Below, piece after piece: positions 24,181 through 35,346 of a stretch of 64,000 nt of DNA (its first letter is position 1; each line of letters opens with the position of its first letter). Both the position numbers and the translations under genes were made by a program. The notes below the pieces were generated by a model. That model was not told the origin of the DNA and ran no database searches. It saw only the letters and a list, made by a program, of their open reading frames with translations. Origin of the DNA: Sorex araneus (Eukaryota; Chordata; Mammalia; Eulipotyphla; Soricidae); contig NC_073313.1 in NCBI RefSeq assembly GCF_027595985.1, positions 103,279,552 through 103,343,551 on the forward strand. The letters are read 5' to 3'.

Positions 24181-24881
24181 TTTATTTTATTTTATTTTTA
24201 AATTTTATTTATTTTTTATTTATTATTGAATCACCGATGGAAAATTACAATGCTTTCAGGCTTCAGGCTTATGTCTCAGTTATACAATGCTGAAACACAT
24301 ATTCCACCACCAAAAAAAACCCCAATATACCTCCCATCCCTCCCCCCCACCTGTGTAACTGATAAATTTCACTTTACTTTCTCTTTACTTTGGTTATTTA
24401 TTTTGGTTATACATTCAATATTTCAACAAAAAACTCACTATTATTATTAGGAGTTCCCCACTAGAGACAGACCTGCTGTGGAGAGATATGAGGTCGCGCG
24501 GCCTCATATCTGTATTTTAGATTTCTGCATTTTAGCAACTAAGTCCAGGGAAATTTCTCCCAGAAATTGGATCATTGTAAGCTTGTATCTCTCATTAGTG
24601 GTCCTCATCATATGGTGGTCGCCACGCCCTTCCCCCCCCCAGCAAGGAAAAGGCGAGAGAGAAAAACCTTTCCTCTCCAGGGCAGGCATGGGGCCGAGGC
24701 TTAGTTCTGTCTGGAGACATTCTGCAAGGATCTGCCTGTACCAAAAGGATTATAACTGCCAGCTGCCGCTGTGTTCTGAGATTGGTGTCTGTGCGTCTGG
24801 GATAATGGACGCTCAGGCTCAGGGGTGGTGGAGCCATTCCGGAGCATATATTTTTTTGTATCAGGAAAGGTCGCACGGCCA
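24181..24881 (-). mobile_element. GC-head/L1-tail composite element with target-site duplication
   Basis: This 701-bp unit is flanked by the perfect 12-bp repeat 'tagatccattta' at 24169-24180 and 24882-24893. It has a T-rich end, an L1-like 3' end ('ttgaatcaccgatggaaaat') and a GC-rich head with 'cctttcctctccagggcagg'. On its own strand it starts 'tggccgtgcgacctttcctg'. It was inserted into the older L1, so its boundaries are certain. The frames at 24478-24943 are CpG-rich by-products. Confidence 0.85.
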
Positions 24882-25030
24882 TAGATCCATTTATATGTGA
24901 ATTTCATTGCTTCATTTTTCCTAACAGCTGCATAACATTCCATTGTATACCATAGTTTCTTTATCCAGTTGTCTGTTCTTGGGCACCCAGATTTTATTTT
25001 TCCAGATTCTGGCTATTATGAATAGTGTTG
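24882..25030 (-). mobile_element. L1 3' region, part 2 of a split element
   Basis: The words 'ctgcataacattccattgta' and 'ttctggctattatgaatag' match the ORF2 end/3' UTR region seen at 61510-61620 of the young L1. Confidence 0.75.
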
Positions 25031-26072
25031 TGTAAAAAACTAAAGAACGCCGAGGGGCGAGTGCACTCGCGGGCTCTCCGGGCGGCTCTGTCTCACCACC
25101 TGCGTTCGGTGCTCTGGAACCGCAGTGTGTGGACTGGATCGGGACGGCCGGTGGTCAAGGACAGGCGAAGAAAGAACGAGGACCAAGCTGGTTGCTGATT
25201 AGTTACCGTTTATTCAATCTTTCATCTTTCTCATCTCCCGCACTCCCAGCTCCGGCCTCTCTCTGGATCTACTCTCAACTGCTGCTTCTCTCTGGCTTCT
25301 CTCTCTCCTCCTCCTTGTCTCTGCCACCTTGCCCTCTAGGCTACAACCAGCCAGGTAGCCAAATCAACATAAGAAAGCCCTTCCTGAGGGCAGGGCACTC
25401 CAAAGCCCTTCCTCACTCTTAAGGTTTTTTTCTTTTCCTTAGTCCAGGAACTTATTAACATCTCAATACTAGTTATTTTTGTATGGACATAGCAAGGGAT
25501 ACATTGAGGCTTGCAAGGCAGCTCTCCTGGCAACATCTTGCTACAGGCTCAGACCACAGCACTCAGGCCAGATTAATCATTCCTCACCCTAGCAGGGTCC
25601 AAATCTAGTATCACTGTTTGGATCATGACAGCATTTGTCCATGATCAAGCTCTTAACTTATAGTTAAGCATTAGGCACTTTGGCCAGGCCCATCTCAATG
25701 CCAGGGTAGCACACAACTCACTGCTTGCCCTGGGTCCTTCTTGTCCCACGTCGGGACCGTGCTTTGGGGGTGCTAGAAAGTAAGGGCAGCTGAGGCTTAG
25801 GTCAAGAGAACAGATGCCCTGGAGGAAAATATCATGTAGAGTCAAATGACTCCCAGGTTACAAAAGCATAACATTTGTTAAGTCTTCCTGTGTCCATACA
25901 AAAAGGACTTGCTCTGAATAAACTATACAAAGGACTCAAGGAGAAGAGAAAAACATTATTTACAAGTCAACAGAACACCAAGAAAGAAGCTACAAATAAA
26001 CAAAGAGGAATAGGAGCACTGTAACGGGAGTAACCCAATAAACCTAAACTACTGAGGCTATGTTATCCTACA
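25031..26072 (-). mobile_element. ERV solo LTR, copy 2, 6-bp target-site duplication
   Basis: This 1042-bp copy is flanked by 'gtgttg' at 25025-25030 and 26073-26078, inside the L1 piece that continues on both sides. The LTR ends are TGT...ACA. Minus-strand AATAAA is complementary to about 25208-25213. A 6-bp duplication is usual for class II (beta-like) endogenous retroviruses. It differs from copies 1, 3 and 4 at diagnostic bases, for example 'caatgcc' instead of 'cgatgcc' near 25696. Confidence 0.9.
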
Positions 26073-26375
26073 GTGTTGCAATGTACATAGAAGTTCAGAT
26101 CTCTGCTGTGTGTGTTTGCACTCCCACAGTATATTCCCAGAATATGTCTGGGTAGTATCGCTGGGTCATACAGAAGCTCAATTTTTAGTTTTTTGAGGAA
26201 TGCGCATATTGCTCTCCGAAAATGCTGGACCAGTTGGCATTTTCAACAATAATAAATGATAGTCACTTTCTCCCTGCCAGCGCTGGCCGTTCTTGGTTTT
26301 TTTTTCCTGATGTATGCCAGTCTCTGTGATGTGAAATAATTATTGCTGTTTCTAGGGAGTTTCTCATATAAAATA
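26073..26375 (-). mobile_element. L1 3' region, part 3 of a split element
   Basis: 'atattcccagaatatgtctg' and 'ccagttggcattttcaacaa' correspond to the ORF2 segment at 61670-61790 in the young L1. Confidence 0.7.
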
Positions 26376-27222
26376 AAATAAATAATAAAATTTAAATAAG
26401 TCCTATCTGTATACACATTATACAAATAAATAAATAGAAAAATGGAGAAAAAAATTTCATTAACAAAAATTTTAAAAAATAAAATACTAGGAAAAAATTA
26501 ACCAACGAGATAAAAGTCCTTTGTATTTATAACTCTTAGACATTATTGAAGGAATGGGAAGAAAATGCATGAAATGAACATATTTCCATATTCAGTGATT
26601 TAAGAAATAATATTATTAAAAGTACTGTTGTACCTAAACCTATGGACAGAATATATGTAATTATTGTAACATTTTTCTCTGAAACAAAACAAAAATCATA
26701 AAATATATTTGGAACTACAAAAGATCCAAATAGCTAAAACAATTCAGTGAATAAATAACAAAATGGAAATAACACTCTTCAAATTATGGAAGTAAGGATG
26801 AAAGTAATAGGAATAACTGCCTTCTAACTGTACTATAAAATAATAACCAAACCAGCATGGTGTTGAAATAAAAACAAAAACACAGATCAATGGAAAAGAA
26901 TTGAGAACCCAGAAACAAAACCACTCATACATGAATAATTTATGACAATGAACAAAGGGCATAAAATTAGGGAAATGTTTTCAAAAAATGGTCTTGGGAA
27001 AATTAAATGACCACACAAAAAGAGGGAAGCCAGATTTCTATCTTATACCATAAACAAAATTCACTGAAAATGGACTAAAGCTTGGATCTGCATCCATAAA
27101 TAAAGCAGAAGAAAGCTTATATAATTATTTCTTAACAATTGATTTGTGGCTGTGTCTACAATGACAAGGGAAACGAAAACAAAATAATGTAGCTTCATCA
27201 AACTTAAAAGTGTCGGCACACA

Positions 27223-27396
27223 TTGGGGCTGGCGCTGTAGTACAGCAGGTAAGGCATTTGCCTTGCACTAGGCCGACCCGGGTTCAATTCCCAGCATCCC
27301 ATATAGTCCCCTGAGCACCACCAGGAGTAATTCCTGAATGCAGAACCAGGAGTAAGCCCTGTGCATTGCCAGGTATGACCCAAAAAGAGAAAAAAA
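27223..27396 (+). mobile_element. SOR SINE
   Basis: A complete copy with box B 'ggttcaattcc'. Flanking repeats are 'aagtgtcggcacac' (27208-27221) and 'aagtgtcagcacac' (27397-27410), with one mismatch. Confidence 0.9.
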
Positions 27397-27632
27397 AAGT
27401 GTCAGCACACTATAAGAAGCCATTGCTTAAAATTCTACATACTGAATGAGGGACAAAAATTGGTCCAAAAATTGGTACAGTCATTATGGAAAGCAGTGTG
27501 GAAATTCTTCAGAATTAAAATTAGATAGTCATATGAGCCAGTTATCCCACTTTGTGGGCATTTATTCTCCCCACAATTAAAATGTTAAAAGATATCCATC
27601 CACATATTCATTGCAGAATTACTCACAATAGT

Positions 27633-27880
27633 TACTGTCACTCTCACTGTCATCCCATTGCTCATCAATTTGCTTGAGCGGGCACCAGTAATGTCTCTAT
27701 CATGAGACTTGTTACTGTTTTTGGCATAACGAATACGCCATGGGGAGCTTGCCAGGCTCTGCCCTGCAGACGAGGTACTCTCAGTAGCTTGCCAGGATCT
27801 CCGAGAGGGGAGGAGGAATTGAACCTGGGTCGCCTGTGTGCAAGGCAAACACTCTACCCTCTGCGCTATAGATCCAGCCA
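27633..27880 (-). mobile_element. SOR SINE, variant with GACAGT-type tail
   Basis: A reverse copy with its tail 'tactgtcactctcactgtca' at the left. Target repeats 'actcacaatagt' and 'actctcagtagt' match at 10 of 12 bases. Confidence 0.85.
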
Positions 27881-28140
27881 ACTCTCAGTAGTCAATATAA
27901 AAAATAATTTAAGTGTCCATCTATGGAAGAGAGGATGACTTTTATGATATAAATGAATAGTACTTAGCTATGAATAAGACAGAGAAGTCCTGACACTTGT
28001 TACAATACAGATGGACCTAAAAGTGATTATACTAAGTGAAATAAGATGGGAAATAAACTATTTCTCTCAGGCAGAAGATAAATAAGCAAAAGAGTGGATA
28101 AGACAAAAACAAATTCAAGGACAATAAGGAAAAAATAAGG

Positions 28141-28492
28141 GTTGGCATACAGGCGTTAACATTGCCTTGCATATGGTGACCCTCAGTTTTCTCTTTTAAA
28201 AAACAGAATAAGGGGCATCAATCAGGTTAAAGTGGTCAGTTTACAGTGATGGATAGAAACTAGACATTTTGTAGCAAGTATAATTTAGTATATCATATGT
28301 TAATTTTTAAGTTATACATTTGAAAATTAATGTGTAATCCAATATTAATTTGCAACAAGAAAGAAAAAGAAAAGTTATCCAAATCTGAAAAGAAAAAGGA
28401 AAACTGTCTCTTAGATAACATGATCTCATATATGGATGATCCTAGAGACTTTTCCCCTCAAAAGTTCTGTTAGAATGAACAGTTACAAAAGG
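28141..28492. other. Unassigned spacer
   Basis: No gene is seen. Part may still belong to the ancient L1 3' UTR. Confidence 0.4.
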
Positions 28493-28680
28493 GGTATTTT
28501 TTTTTTTGCTTTTTTGGCTTTTTTAGTCACACCGAGCAATGCTTAGGGGTTACTCCTGACTCTGCACTCAGGAATTACTTCTGGTGGTGCCCAGGAGACC
28601 ACATGGGATGGCGGGGATCAAACCCTGGCTAGCCACATGCATGACAAGTGCCCGATCCACTATATTATCCTCCAGTCTAA
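28493..28680 (-). mobile_element. SOR SINE
   Basis: A reverse copy that begins with poly(T), with 'ggggttactcctgactctgc' and the B box in reverse ('ggatcaaaccc'). Confidence 0.8.
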
Positions 28681-28699
28681 TCACTGAAGTTTGAGGTTG

Positions 28700-28797
28700 T
28701 AAATTTGTGTGGCTTTTTAGTTTGTTGCCAGGCCATATTTGCCTGTGCTTGGAGCTTATATCTGGCTTTGGGCTCAGGATCACTCCTGACAGTGCTT
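28700..28797 (-). mobile_element. SOR SINE fragment
   Basis: The 3' half only ('ggctttgggctcaggatcac'), in reverse orientation. Confidence 0.5.
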
Positions 28798-28800
28798 TTT

Positions 28801-28880
28801 ATACTATTTTTTAATTTTATTGAAAAACTGTGATATAGTTACAAGATTTTGTGTTTGGGTTACAATCACACAATGATCAA
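28801..28880 (-). mobile_element. L1 3'-end fragment
   Basis: 'aattttattgaaaaactgtg' to 'cacacaatgatcaaaagac' is the last part of an L1 3' UTR in reverse. It joins the next element directly. Confidence 0.65.
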
Positions 28881-29189
28881 AAGACTTAAAAAAGCAAGCT
28901 CCCGGAAGCTTATAAGATATCTTGTAGCCTACTTCTTCCTCTGCGAGAACCTCGCAAACTACCGGGAGTTTCCTGCCCACATGGGAGATCCTCGCAAGGT
29001 CCCCATGGTGTATTAATATGCCAAAACCAATAACAAGCTGGGTCTCATTCCCCTGACCCTGAAAGAGCCTCCAATTTGGCATCTTTGGGAAGGACGAGTA
29101 GAGAGAGGCTTGTAAAATCTCAGGGCGAGGATGAATGAAGATGTGACTGAGACTGCTCGAGAAATTTGACGATAAACGAGATGATGATA

Positions 29190-29248
<59 letters not shown>

Positions 29249-29250
29249 AA
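28881..29250 (+). mobile_element. Long SOR-related element with (GAT)n tail, 5'-truncated
   Basis: Body words are 'cccctgaccctgaaagagcc' and 'ctcgagaaatttgacgataa'. The tail is about 23 GAT-type triplets at 29180-29248, the same tail expansion as at 15754-15794. Confidence 0.8.
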
Positions 29251-29274
29251 ACTCCAATAGCATTTAATCTAGTT

Positions 29275-29758
29275 CTTTAACAAAAACTATTCAGAAAAGA
29301 CATTTCCACTCTTATGTTCATTGCAGCACTATTCATAATAACCAAAGGGGTAAAAACTGAACGACCAAGAAAAGATGACAGAATAAAGAAACTATAGCAT
29401 GTACACACAATGGAACACCACTTGGCTAAGAAAAGATTAAATCTTTTCTTAAAGATTATGCATTTTTCTGCTATAGGAATAGATCTAGAGAGTATCATGT
29501 TAAGTAATGTTAGAAGAAGAGGGACACAGAATGATCTCTCTAACATTTAGTATATAAATAAACATAGTAGGAGAATAACAAATGCCCTAGGGCAACAGAA
29601 ATGGGGAGCTTATTATATGATGGATGGTGGGAAAGCTGGATAATGGTGGAGGGAAGAAGACATGAAGACACTCTGGTGTTGGAATGCTTTGTTTTGAAGC
29701 CCTACCTTTAAAAAGTTTTAAACTACAGTGTCTAAAATAAAATTTTAAATAACAAAAT
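29275..29758 (+). mobile_element. L1 3'-end remnant
   Basis: 'atgttcattgcagcactatt' to 'cacttggctaagaaaag' is the C-terminal ORF2 region, and the 3' UTR follows. Diverged, with no open frame. A 23-bp palindrome, two 11-base arms around one A ('aagaaaagatt' / 'aatcttttctt'), is at 29427-29449. Confidence 0.65.
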
Positions 29759-29950
29759 ATTAGGGGCCCGAGTGATTGCACGTGTAGGGTGTTTGCCTTG
29801 CACGTGGCCGACCTGGGTTCGATCGCTTGCATCCCATATGGTCCCCCCAAGCACCGCCAGGAGTAATTCCTGAGTGAAAAGTCAGGAGTAACCCCTGAGC
29901 ATCACTGGGTGTGACCAAAAAAGCAAAAATAAATAAATAAATAAATAAAT
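29759..29950 (+). mobile_element. SOR SINE with (AAAT)n tail
   Basis: The copy ends in AAAT repeats. The target-site duplication 'aaataacaaaat' is at 29747-29758 and 29951-29962. Confidence 0.85.
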
Positions 29951-29962
29951 AAATAACAAAAT

Positions 29963-30140
29963 GTTCTACCCAAATTTTCCTCCATATTAGCTTAATGAAA
30001 CACTAATGAATTAAATTGAAGATGACACAAAGTAGAAGTACACCATGTATGTTGATGGGAAGAGATGTTAAAATATACATATTATTCAAAGCTATCTATG
30101 TATTCAATTGAATATATATTAAAATCCCAGTGCAGTTGAG
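29963..30140. other. Unassigned spacer
   Basis: No gene is seen. Confidence 0.4.
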
Positions 30141-30305
30141 ACCAGAAAGGTAGTACAAATGGTAAGGTGCTTGCCCTGTACATGGCCAGCAAAGCTTGAT
30201 CCCAGGCACTATATTTGATTCTGCCAGCACTACTAGGAGTCATTTAGAGCACAGAACCATGAGTAATCCCTAAACATCATTAGTGTGGTCAAAAAAAACA
30301 AAAAA
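30141..30305 (+). mobile_element. SOR SINE, old copy
   Basis: A diverged copy ('ccagaaaggtagtacaaatg' to 'cattagtgtggtc') with an A-rich end. Confidence 0.6.
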
Positions 30306-30360
30306 AGGACAATAATTCCCAAAGTAAGTGTTAACTTTTCTGTAACAAATTCTGGTGAAT

Positions 30361-30472
30361 TAGGGGCCAGAGAGATAGTACAGCTAGTAAGGTACGTACC
30401 TTGCATTTGGTCAATCTGAGTTTGATTTCTCCACACCACTTATGGTCCCCAAGCACTACCAAGACTAAACCC
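30361..30472 (+). mobile_element. SOR SINE, 5' part, split by a composite element
   Basis: 'ggggccagagagatagtaca' starts the SINE. Its body resumes at 31670 after the inserted element, giving one diverged SINE. Confidence 0.7.
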
Positions 30473-31657
30473 TGGGACCCTCTGCGCCTAAAGACTTTGA
30501 TTCCAGAGGCCTAACCCATTTTGGTATCCAGAGCAGCTTTTTACAGCAATGCACTGGGACTGCGAGCTGGGCTACAACTCCGCGCTGCCCGGGGATGGAT
30601 CTTTGCTCTCCACCCTGTTTCTCTGCACGGAAAATGGCGGCGGCAGCAATATCCACGTGGCGAGAGCCACCTTCCAAGACTCCTAACCCAGAGGTATATG
30701 GTTTTTACACTTGGGGCTCCTAGGGAACCATGGGAAGTGGGTGTTACCGGCACGTCCTCTGCCTAGTTAAATCCGGAGCTGCTGAGAGCGAAACGGACCG
30801 TCTGCGCCTAAAGACTTTGATTCCAGAGGCCTAACCCATTTTGGCATCCAGTGCAGCTTCTTACAACAATGCACTGGGACTGTGAGATGGGCTATGCAAT
30901 TTCTGGCAGAATTTTCCCTGGACTTTATACAGAAATCCAAAACAAAAGAGAAATCCAAGTCAAAAGAGACTTAGCATCTCTTAATAGTCAGCAATGTGAA
31001 ATGGTTCCTTTTTAGCAGGTCTAACTTTGGGTGTAAACTCCAAACAATAACTGAGATTTTTTGTTGAAATATTGAAGGTAATCAAAGTAGCAGCTATTTC
31101 TCTAGACTATGAACTAAGCAATAGCCCCACACCGGCCTAGAAAGAGAAAATATTCTTCTTTCCCGATTGTTTCCCATTTTCCGGGAAGAATGCGGCATGG
31201 CGTCCAGTATCCTATGAGGTGCGGGAAGGGGGAGGAGGAGGGAAAAATAAAGAAAAGAAAAAAGGAAATAAAAGAGTTATGCACTTGGAGCAGTGGGGCT
31301 ACATATCTCTTCATTCTAAGCAATGGAAAACTGATTATCAATTGCTTCCTTGGTAGTAGGGCTGTCTTTCTTGGGGGGAAACTCCAACAACAATAGTGAG
31401 TTTTGTGTTGAAATATGGAATGTAATCAAGGTAAAGAGAAAATGAGAAAATAAAGTGAAATTCATCAGTTATTCAGTTGGGGATGGGGGGGCGGGGGCGG
31501 GAGGTATACTGGGGTTTTTAGTGGTGGAATATGGGCACTGGTGAAGGGATGGGTGTTTGAATATTGTATAATTGAGACATAATCCTGAGAACTTTGTAAC
31601 TTTCCACATGGTGATTCAATAAAAAAAATAAAATAAAATAAATTTAAAAATTTTAAA
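30473..31657 (+). mobile_element. GC-head/L1-tail composite element with target-site duplication
   Basis: This 1185-bp unit is flanked by 'aagactaaaccc' at 30461-30472 and 31658-31669, and it splits a SINE. The head is a tandem pair with a 320-bp period: 'tctgcgcctaaagac' is at 30481 and 30801. The first unit contains 'aaaatggcggc' (about 30631), a YY1-like word. The L1-like end 'tgtaactttccacatggtga' and an A-rich tail follow. Short frames here are CpG-rich by-products. Confidence 0.88.
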
Positions 31658-31669
31658 AAGACTAAACCC

Positions 31670-31722
31670 CGAGTACAGAGTCAAACATAAGCCCAGTGTA
31701 CCATGGGGTGTGATCCAAAATT
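31670..31722 (+). mobile_element. SOR SINE, 3' part, split by a composite element
   Basis: 'gagtacagagtcaaacataa' to 'ggggtgtgatccaaa' completes the SINE begun at 30361. Confidence 0.7.
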
Positions 31723-31858
31723 CTTTTAAAGACTCCTGTTATTTGAATCACTGATCTTTCCCTTAATCTGTCTTTATAAAGAGTTGCACTGCTTAATTTA
31801 AAAATTACTTAGACATTGTTATTTACATTGCAGTGTTTGATTTTAAAGTATCAGACTT

Positions 31859-32010
31859 GGGGCTGGAGCAATAGTACAGCAGGTAGGATGTTTGCCTTTC
31901 ACATGGTTTAATCCCTGGGATCCCATATGCTCCCCCAAGCACTGCCAGGAGTAATTCCTGAGTGCAAAGCCAGGAGTAACCCCTGTTCATCGCTGGACGT
32001 GGGCCCAATA
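31859..32010 (+). mobile_element. SOR SINE
   Basis: 'ggggctggagcaatagtaca' to 'catcgctggacgtgggccc'. The B box region has a short deletion. Confidence 0.8.
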
Positions 32011-32198
32011 TTTCAGACTCAATATTTCAGGGTTGGATCACATAGTGAGTTCATGAGCTTATGCAGTTTGATAATAGTGATAACTAAATCATCAGTTATA
32101 AGCATACTCTATATTTTGTTTGAATAAATGTATAGTTGCCTCCTTTTGAAACAATAATAATAACCAAGGGCATTCTGTTTAATAAAAAAGCTTTCCTT

Positions 32199-32361
32199 GG
32201 GGCTGGAGTGATAGCACGGTGGGTAGGGCGTTTGCCTTGCACGTGGCTGACCCGGGTTCAATTCCCAGCATCCCATACGGTCCCCTGAGCACCACCAGGA
32301 GTAACTCCTAAGTGCAGAGCCAGGAGTAACCCCTGTGCATCGCTGGGTGTGACCCAAAACC
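32199..32361 (+). mobile_element. SOR SINE
   Basis: A well preserved copy. Flanking repeats 'aaaaagctttcctt' (32185-32198) and 'aaaaagcttttctt' (32362-32375) differ at one base. Confidence 0.88.
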
Positions 32362-32375
32362 AAAAAGCTTTTCTT

Positions 32376-33194
32376 ATTAGAAGTATTTTAGGGTTCATTA
32401 AGGACATACTTTACGTGCTATAATTTAATGCTTGCAGAGTGAATTAAGTAAAATCTTCTATATGTACGAATTATCCTTCATGCTAGCAAAAGGGACAAAG
32501 ATTATAGTCAACCAATGAAAACAATACATTCCCACCTGTTCCTGAGAATGGGAAGGTGACAGCTTTAGTAACTTGATCTAATTGTATGTGCCATACTTGT
32601 TGACCAGGGAAAATATTACTGTTAGATATGAGATTAATTACAAGAAGGATATGCCATAATGGTACCCCAACTATTACCCTCTTCCAGAGCTGCTTTCTCC
32701 AACTCAGATGCAGTGTATTTCATAGGACCAAGTTGAAATAGTAGACTTAGAATAAGTTAGTGAATTCTCAGCAGGGGTGGAATAGTTCACAACCAAGAGC
32801 ATTAGTCATCCTGTTAGTAGGCTATCTCACTGCAAATTCAGTATATAAATATTTATCCTAGGTGTGATAGGCTTATTTTCAAAAGAGCAGCATATATAAG
32901 GTCTTCTAGTTCCTGGGTAATTCTGCATGGGTTCCTAGTCTAGCATATGCTGATCATGCAAATAATTTTAGTTGATCACAAAAATATACTAAAACCTGGG
33001 ACAGTACTTTAGTCCACCTTTTAAGGTAGTTTTCTGCTGAAATATTTCATATTTTTTTCTGTCAACTCCGCTGCTTGTAGGACTTTTTGAGGAGACGAAA
33101 CCTCCATTTAATGACATTTTTGGCCCAAACTTGTACGTTATATGATATTTTAAATGTTATTTATTTCAAATCATTGCCTACTTGGGAGACTTTT
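32376..33194. other. Unassigned intergenic DNA
   Basis: No recognisable gene or repeat is visible. Confidence 0.45.
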
Positions 33195-33345
33195 CTGGAG
33201 GGGGTAGGATTTGGGCCACACATAGCAGTGCTCAAGAATTACTCCTGACAGTCTTGCGGGACCATATGGTGTGCTGCAGATCAAACCTGAGTTGACTGAG
33301 AGCAAGGTAGTTACCCTATCTGCTGTACTATGATTCTGGCCGATG
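33195..33345 (-). mobile_element. SOR SINE, old copy
   Basis: 'gggccacacatagcagtgct' to 'tctgctgtactatgattctg' is the SINE in reverse. Diverged. Confidence 0.65.
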
Positions 33346-33923
33346 GGGCTTTTTAAAATATTCCCTTTTGCTACCCCATATCACCTAAGAAATTTTTATG
33401 TGGCCCTGAGTATACAGTCCTATAAAATAGTTTTACAAAACATTACTGATAATATAGTTATTGATAGAGCAATAAGCCATAATTTATTTTTAAGACAAAG
33501 TTTTAAAATGTTATGACACATAATTTATGAAGCTAGGTTCTATTTGACCATGGTATCTGTATGTGATACTCATATTCTTTAATCCTATGAAGGTGGCAGC
33601 AGGTTTGTGTGGTGACAAGGGGAAGTTTGAGTTAGACAATAGACAGGTTCCACACACACGAGGACATATTTAGAATCTTCAAACAAAGAAAAGGGACCTC
33701 TATAATTTCTGTCTCAATCTTTAACCATGTTGGGAATTCTGGTGGATGGTTCCATATTCCATTGTCAGTAATCTTTCATTGTTTAGAGCAGAGACATTAC
33801 TATTGTTGCATTTATCAAGCTACAACTACTCAAGAGAAATTTGGCATATTGGCAATATAACATTCCCAACCCCTGGGCACCCAATCTTTATATTTTTGAA
33901 AGGTTAGTCATTAATGTTTATAC
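33346..33923. other. Unassigned intergenic DNA
   Basis: No gene is seen. Confidence 0.45.
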
Positions 33924-35052
33924 TTGATCCTAAGGCGTCAGCTTCTGAATAGTTGCCATTTATTCAATCTCTCATCTCTTCTAGCTCTCACCAACCCCCC
34001 CCTCTCTCTCTGTGCCTATCTCTCTCACTTTCAATCCCCTCTCCTTCAATCCATCCAGCCAACAATCAATCCAACAATCTATCCATCAATCCATTTCTCC
34101 AATCCTCAGTCCCCAAAGCCACTCTTTTTAATCCTCTCACCACACCTCCCCAATCACGCCTCCCCATGGGAAGTGTAATCAAAAATGTTTTTCCAGACTT
34201 CCTGACCACCTGCAGCCCACAAGGGCAAAACAGCCCTTAAGGTGTGTTTCTCTCGAAGAGCCCTGCAAGCTACCGAGAGTATCTCATCCCCATGACAGAG
34301 CCTGGCAAGCTACCCGTGCCATATTCGATATGCCAAAAACAGTAACAACAAGTCTCACAATGGAAACGTTACTGGTGCCCGCTTGAGCAAATCGATGAGC
34401 AACGGGATGACAGTGATACAGTGATACAATTCTATTTCCTAATATATACCATTCTGTATGGACACAGTAATAGACACTTTTAGGATTGTAGGGTGACTGT
34501 TCTGGGGACATCTTACCACAGACTCAGACTACAGTGCTCAGGCTGGATCAATCATTCCTAACCCCAGCAGGGTCCAAGTCTATTCACTACTTTTAGATCA
34601 TGACAGAATTTGTCCATGACCAAACTCTTAATTTACAGTTAAGCATTAGGGCACTTTAGCCAGGCCCATTACAATGCCAGGGTAACTCATAGCTCACGGC
34701 TTGCCCTGGGTCCATCCAGTCCTCGTTGGGACCCTGCTTTTGGGGATCTAGGAAGTAAGGGCAACTGAGGCTTAAGTCAAGAGAGCAGATGTCCAAGAGG
34801 TAATATAATCTGGAGTCAATCAACTCCCAAGCCACAGGCTTGTCTTTTTAACTGTCTTCCTTTATCCATACAAAAAGCAACTGCTCTGAAATAATAATCA
34901 TGCAAAGGACATTAAGGAGAAGAGAAAGACAATATTTACAAGGTCAGAGTCTGATCAGGAGACAAAGAAAATTGACAGGTTGAGGGACAATCAACAAACA
35001 CGAGCTCCTAGCGGCCAGGGAGGAAGGGCAAACCAATGTTATCCTATAGATA
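33924..35052 (-). mobile_element. ERV LTR, copy 5, older and split by a SINE
   Basis: 'gttgccatttattcaatct' and 'ccaggcccattacaatgcca' align in order with the solo LTRs, but with far more differences. The left end (the LTR's 3' part) is truncated, and the right end reads 'ttatcctata'. It contains the SINE at 34262-34432. The two overlapping plus-strand frames here are the pyrimidine-rich LTR section. Confidence 0.65.
34262..34432 (+). mobile_element. SOR SINE variant with GACAGT-type tail, 5'-truncated
   Basis: 'ccctgcaagctaccgagagt' to 'gggatgacagtgatacagtg', nested in LTR copy 5. Confidence 0.8.
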
Positions 35053-35215
35053 ATCTTATTCCCCAAATTGACCTACAGATTCACAATCTCAGCTAGTTTC
35101 ACATATATTGGTAAATTGATCCTAGAATTTATATGGAAATGCAAAGGACTCAGAGTAGCCCAAACAACATTGAAAATGGAGAAACAAAGTTGGAGGATTC
35201 GCAATTGTAATTTTA

Positions 35216-35346
35216 TTGATTTGGTTTTGGTCCACACCCACCAATGCCATGGTGCTGCTAGGGCACCACATGGGATGCCAGAAATCAAAACTTGGTATGT
35301 CATGTGCAAGGCAAATGCCCTACCTGCAATACTATCTTTCCAGACA
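35216..35346 (-). mobile_element. SOR SINE, old copy
   Basis: A reverse copy recognised by 'gggcaccacatgggatgcca' and 'gcaaggcaaatgccctacct'. Inserted in the ancient L1. Confidence 0.7.

Larger units (their letters stand above)
26376..28140 (+). mobile_element. Ancient L1 ORF2/3' region, interrupted by two SINEs
   Basis: Segments 26430-27207, 27411-27620 and 27893-28140 follow the L1 order: 'ggtcttgggaaaattaaatg', then 'ggaaagcagtgtggaaattc', then 'atggacctaaaagtgattat'. Many stops are present. It probably continues the piece that begins at 21540. Confidence 0.65.
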
